Shown here: piece by piece, positions 32,342 through 34,773 of the stretch
Layout: the number at the start of each line of letters is the position of its first letter
Position numbering within the stretch: position 1 is the first letter of the stretch
Source: Pseudaminobacter soli (ex Li et al. 2025)
Lineage (GTDB): Bacteria > Pseudomonadota > Alphaproteobacteria > Rhizobiales > Rhizobiaceae
Assembly (NCBI RefSeq): GCF_003012705.1
Contig: NZ_PXYL01000032.1
Location: 1-34,773 of the forward strand
DNA: 34,773 bases
Direction: 5' to 3'
Made by a program: the position numbers and the translations under genes
Notes under the pieces: model-generated
What the model saw: the letters and a program-made list of their open reading frames with translations, nothing else
Told to the model about the DNA's origin: nothing
The model's database searches: none

Positions 32342-32640
32342 CTACTGTTCGCTTGTCTTCTTCTTCGGTGCCGGCGAGAAGGAAAGGGTCAGCCAGACAT
32401 TCCATCCTTCGGGACGGTGTCTCGAGCCGAACTCCCAATAGCCCTTTAGGTTCACGTATCCCGCGGTCTTGTCGTTGACGTCGAACTTGTGCCGATCTCG
32501 GGGCCGATGCCGAAAACGCGGGATTCGAAGGGGCCGAGCACGGCGCCCTGGCCGCTGTCCCCGGAAAGCTGCTGGTAGGCGTAACCCACGACGCCGAGTT
32601 GCAGATGCTCGTTCAAGAACTGCGAGTGAAATCCTTTGGC
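32342..32640 (-). pseudogene. Phenol_MetA_deg-type outer-membrane protein relic
   Basis: The minus strand encodes FHSQFLNEHLQLGVVGYAYQ, then QLSGDSGQGAVLGPFESRVF and GIGPEIG in one frame (about 32631-32491). After a frameshift it continues KFDVNDKTAGYVNLKGYWEF, then GSRHRPEGWNVWLTLSFSPA, to the stop at 32342. This is the C-terminal third of the putative MetA-pathway beta-barrel family. The N-terminal two thirds are not recognisable in 32641-32904. Transport of aromatic compounds across the outer membrane is the presumed family role. A similar tail occurs at 17576-17650. Confidence 0.65.
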
Positions 32641-33166
32641 ATGAAGAATGCCAACCATGCATCGAGCGGGGAAAAGCTCTATCTCGCTCATGAGGACGGT
32701 CGCGCATCGCGAGGAATCTGGGGGGGATGGCCGATCGATCGCCGGACATTCAGGCTGGGTGTCGGAATCGGCGACGCTTGCACAACATGGCGAGGTCGAG
32801 GAAATTCGCATTTCCACCGAGATTACGGGTTGATCGACGCCGCTACATGAAAATGCGCGCTCGCGAAGGGCAAGACGGGCGCATCTATCCAATGCGCCAA
32901 TCACGCTGTTGTCCCGGCCTAGCCCTGTCTTCTAGGAAGCATTCCGCGCTGACGCTCGAGGGCGGCCACCATGATTAGGGTGGAGAGACATCTGCGTATG
33001 GCGACGATCGTCCGGTCGGAAGCACAGATACTTTGGTGTTTTGAGTGAGAAATGCCCGCCGGCTGTTTGGGCACCGATCGAGTTGAGTAGGCCATCTTCA
33101 CGCCGCCGGCACCACCTCAAGGACATCACCCCACCAATCGCTATGGCTGCGCCAAAATGCGAGATG
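32641..33166. other. Intergenic region, nothing recognised
   Basis: Short competing frames occur on both strands without family features. The first part may hold unrecognisable sequence of the decayed outer-membrane gene. Confidence 0.45.
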
Positions 33167-33192
33167 GCCCGCCGTCTTGTGAGACGACGGGC
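33167..33192 (-). terminator. Hairpin downstream of the Asn/Gly-repeat gene
   Basis: GCCCGCCGTCT (33167-33177) and AGACGACGGGC (33182-33192) form an 11-base stem with a four-base loop; the single mismatch becomes a G-U pair on the minus strand. It lies about 60 bases after the minus-strand stop at 33252. No T-run follows, so termination would be weak or Rho-assisted. Confidence 0.4.
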
Positions 33193-33251
33193 TATAATGC
33201 GTTCATGAGAGCGTCTTAGCCGGCGGGCTCTCAGAAGATCCGGTGATGCCC

Positions 33252-33779
33252 TCACCAAGTTGATTTGTGATGATGGTGATGGTGACCGCGGATATTCCCG
33301 TTGCCATTGTTGTTGCCGTTGTTCGAGCCGGAATTGTTATTACCGTTCCAGTTGCCGTTATTCGAACCGGAGTTATTGTTTCCATTCCAGTTCCCGTTAT
33401 TCGATCCCCTGTTGTGATTTCCATTCCCGTTCCCGTTGCCCGATCCCGAGTTGTGGTTGCCGTTGTTATTGCCGTTGCCCGATCCGGAATTATTGTTTCC
33501 GTTATTGTTTCCGTTATTGTTCCCACTATTGTTATTTCCGTTCCCGTTCCCGTTATTTGAACCGGAATTATGGTTGCCGTTGTTGTTTCCGTTTCCGGAG
33601 CCAGTGTTGTTGTTTCCGTTGTTGTTGCCGTTGTTATTTCCAGTGTTTCCGTTTCCGTTGCCGTTTCCGTTGTTCGACCCGCCATTTTGGTTGCCGCCGC
33701 CGCCACCTGCATACGCGCCTTCAGCAACAAAGGCGGACATGGCAAGAACTGCAATCGAGGCGAGGAGAATCTTTTTCAT
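33252..33779 (-). CDS. Secreted Asn/Gly 13-residue-repeat protein with a C-terminal His6
   Basis: A 175-residue protein with a clear Sec signal (MKKILLASIAVLAMSAFVAE, cleavage near GAYA, residue 24). A short Gly-rich linker (about 25-34) is followed by ten tandem 13-residue units (35-164) of the form S-x-N-G-N-x-N-G-N-x-N-S-G, with Asn at every odd position from 3 to 11 and N, G, H or W at the variable ones. The end is GHHHHHHKSTW: six consecutive native histidines (33267-33284), then a terminal Trp. AAAGGA lies upstream of the ATG. No family is recognised. The alternating pattern would put Asn on one face of an extended strand, which suggests a repetitive beta fold or amyloid-like fibre. The histidines suggest metal binding. 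Both are inference. Confidence 0.75.
   Translation of the reverse strand: MKKILLASIAVLAMSAFVAEGAYAGGGGGNQNGGSNNGNGNGNGNTGNNNGNNNGNNNTGSGNGNNNGNHNSGSNNGNGNGNNNSGNNNGNNNGNNNSGSGNGNNNGNHNSGSGNGNGNGNHNRGSNNGNWNGNNNSGSNNGNWNGNNNSGSNNGNNNGNGNIRGHHHHHHKSTW
33288..33677 (-). repeat. Ten tandem 39-base coding repeats
   Basis: The repeat domain consists of ten 39-base units. A longer period is visible: units 1-3 and 4-6 correspond in order (unit 2 resembles 5, unit 3 is identical to 6 in protein), giving a 117-base superunit; units 8 and 9 are identical in protein. This points to expansion by duplication of both single units and triplets. Confidence 0.8.
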
Positions 33780-34030
33780 ATCGGGGTCCTTTCGCTTGGG
33801 TACATTCGACCAAGAAAAGGCCGCTGTTACGCGACCATCTGTCCCCCACCACGAGGTAGTTCTCGCAGCGACCCGATTGTTTATTATGAGATTCTCAAAG
33901 GCAATTCAGGTATTACAGCGACCCCGTGAAGGGGTTAGCCCTGACACGTTAGTATTACTGCGTGCTCGAAAGTCTCGATCAAAATGGCAAGCGCCATGAG
34001 TGAACCGTCCCTTGAGCCTTGTCTCGAGGC

Positions 34031-34064
34031 AAAAAACAGCCCGCCCCGGCAACCGAGGCGGGCT
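34031..34064 (-). terminator. Rho-independent terminator, minus strand
   Basis: AGCCCGCC (34038-34045) pairs with GGCGGGCT (34057-34064), with inner CGG/CCG pairing. On the minus strand the stem is followed by GTTTTTTG, a standard U-tract. Confidence 0.65.
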
Positions 34065-34155
34065 ACAGCTTGACCGCTATGAAGTTAGCTCACCGAAAAT
34101 GAGGATAGCACTGGCCAAACCGGCGGTCACGTAAGGGCAAACCGCTCCAGTATCG

Positions 34156-34183
34156 AAAAAGACCCGCCCAAGCGTGAGGCGGG
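34156..34183 (-). terminator. Second terminator-like hairpin, minus strand
   Basis: CCCGCC (34163-34168) and GGCGGG (34178-34183) flank a nine-base loop; the minus strand continues TCTTTTTC. Stem sequence and T-run resemble the hairpin 100 bases to the left. Confidence 0.5.
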
Positions 34184-34366
34184 CGATATATGGGCGAAGA
34201 TGTCGCCGCTAATCTGCGCGCCTCGACGTTATTTCTCCGCAGCTCTGAAACGAAAGGCAGGCCGCATGAGATGAGGCGGCGTCATTTGAAGATATGAGCC
34301 AGCCAGGGCTCTGGACGCACGGCATCGACAGGGACATTTTAGATGACAGGGCAGCCCCGGGGGACA

Positions 34367-34645
34367 ATGACAAAGCAACCCGGGAGAAAAGATGTGTCTA
34401 CAAGTCACCCGTACTTATCTGCGTCCGATCTTGGAAAGATCAAACGTGTTCTCAGCGGCGCACGTCTGCCAATAGGCGGCGGCGATGAGGCAGCACGCTT
34501 TCTGATGCGCAAGTACCAGGAGGGCGTGACAGAAGAGGCCGATCTGGCCGAGGCACTTGAACGCTATATCGAACTGCGCACCGACTGGCGGCTCGTGCAA
34601 GGCGGCAAACAGAGCAATCGCTCGCCTGGCGCTCCCGAAAGATGA
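34367..34645 (+). CDS. Hypothetical protein, 92 residues
   Basis: Starts MTKQPGRKDVSTSHPYLSAS. A helical centre follows (LGKIKRVLSG, then GGGDEAARFLMRKYQEGVTE and EADLAEALERYIELRTDWRL), with a polar tail. The amphipathic, acidic helix content looks like a genuine small cytoplasmic protein. GGGGGAC precedes the ATG at 34367; an in-frame ATG at 34343 with AGGGA further upstream is an alternative. I do not recognise the family. It lies next to an IS110-like element and may be mobile cargo or an ordinary chromosomal gene. Confidence 0.5.
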   Translation: MTKQPGRKDVSTSHPYLSASDLGKIKRVLSGARLPIGGGDEAARFLMRKYQEGVTEEADLAEALERYIELRTDWRLVQGGKQSNRSPGAPER

Positions 34646-34719
34646 TCAAAAAAGATCGGATGATTGGGGCTCCCGTGGCGCTCCCGCTGCGGGGGTGACA
34701 GGATTTCAATCTGCGGGCA

Positions 34720-34749
34720 GGCTCCTCAAGCTTAACTGGTCAAGGAGCC
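34720..34749 (+). promoter_or_regulatory. Hairpin covering the ribosome site of the IS110-like transposase
   Basis: GGCTCCT (34720-34726) and AGGAGCC (34743-34749) are exact inverted arms with a 16-base loop. The right arm contains the AAGGAG ribosome site for the start at 34756 (or 34750), so folding would hide it. Confidence 0.45.
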
Positions 34750-34755
34750 ATGCCC

Positions 34756-34773
34756 ATGGATCTGTTCGTCGGT
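34756..34773 (+). CDS. Probable IS110-family transposase, first codons only
   Basis: The window ends six codons into a gene beginning MDLFVG (or MPMDLFVG from 34750). This is the usual opening of IS110-family transposases (MDxFVGxDVSK), whose RuvC-like DEDD domain begins at that Asp. AAGGAG lies just upstream. The call is tentative because so few residues are visible. Confidence 0.5.

Larger units (their letters stand above)
33780..34366. other. Intergenic region holding two minus-strand terminator-like hairpins
   Basis: No gene is supported. The right part carries two related GC-rich hairpins with A-runs to their left (T-runs on the minus strand), listed separately. The interval between them, about 34065-34155, could encode a small minus-strand RNA, but no good promoter is seen. 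Confidence 0.45.

Noticed and set aside
33288-33677. CRISPR array
   Set aside because: The 39-base periodicity is a continuous in-frame coding repeat without unique spacers.
33260-33999. Plus-strand ORFs opposite the Asn/Gly repeats (up to 199 residues)
   Set aside because: They mirror the 39-base repeat in other frames and lack a signal peptide or ribosome site; the minus frame has both.

Overview
The window looks like accessory DNA from a GC-rich alphaproteobacterium of the Rhizobiales, with a Mesorhizobium-like flavour. The evidence is the family content: a trimethylamine-dehydrogenase-type flavoprotein with an MttB-family methyltransferase, a family-5 ABC importer, a DUF1476 protein, many LysR/TetR/MerR regulators next to single enzymes or exporters, and rhizobial-type IS3, IS6 and IS110 remnants. 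It opens inside an IS3-family element and closes on the first codons of what is probably an IS110-family transposase. No rRNA, tRNA or CRISPR array was seen.

Bases 1-1320 are a graveyard: an IS3 end, a frameshifted Phd/YefM-type antitoxin, a truncated Fic-family gene beside a strong palindrome, and an unrecognised broken gene. Bases 1357-13169 form one catabolic locus. On the plus strand a TMADH-like flavoprotein overlaps an MttB-like methyltransferase. Converging on the minus strand is a tightly coupled operon of a CocE/NonD hydrolase, two permeases, two ATPases and a Tat-exported solute-binding protein, followed by a BetI-like TetR regulator. The two outer promoters share a sequence element. 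The likely job is uptake, hydrolysis and N-demethylation of an unidentified conjugated methylated amine.

Bases 13335-17660 hold an IS6 relic, an intact Tat-exported M14 deacylase, an IS3 relic, a truncated arylsulfatase, an intact exported HAD hydrolase and two C-terminal gene scraps. Bases 17889-24613 are ordinary accessory metabolism: SnoaL-like protein with an MFS exporter and divergent LysR; DoxX; SDR; and a beta-lactamase-fold esterase with divergent LysR. Bases 24896-27261 carry a CAX antiporter, the C-terminal end of a potassium channel, a MarC protein and a DUF1476 protein. Bases 27541-29249 are a divergent MFS/MerR pair with a textbook 19-base-spaced MerR promoter.

Bases 29343-33779 are gene-poor and unusual. 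They contain a relaxase scrap, a small secreted protein, a degenerate tandem duplication of a leader plus signal peptide, a Gly/His/Phe-rich secreted protein whose aromatic C-terminus is out of frame, an outer-membrane-protein relic, and a secreted protein built from ten 13-residue Asn/Gly repeats ending in six natural histidines. This secreted low-complexity island and the methylated-amine locus are the two parts most worth following up. All family calls come from reading the translated sequence; no database search was run.
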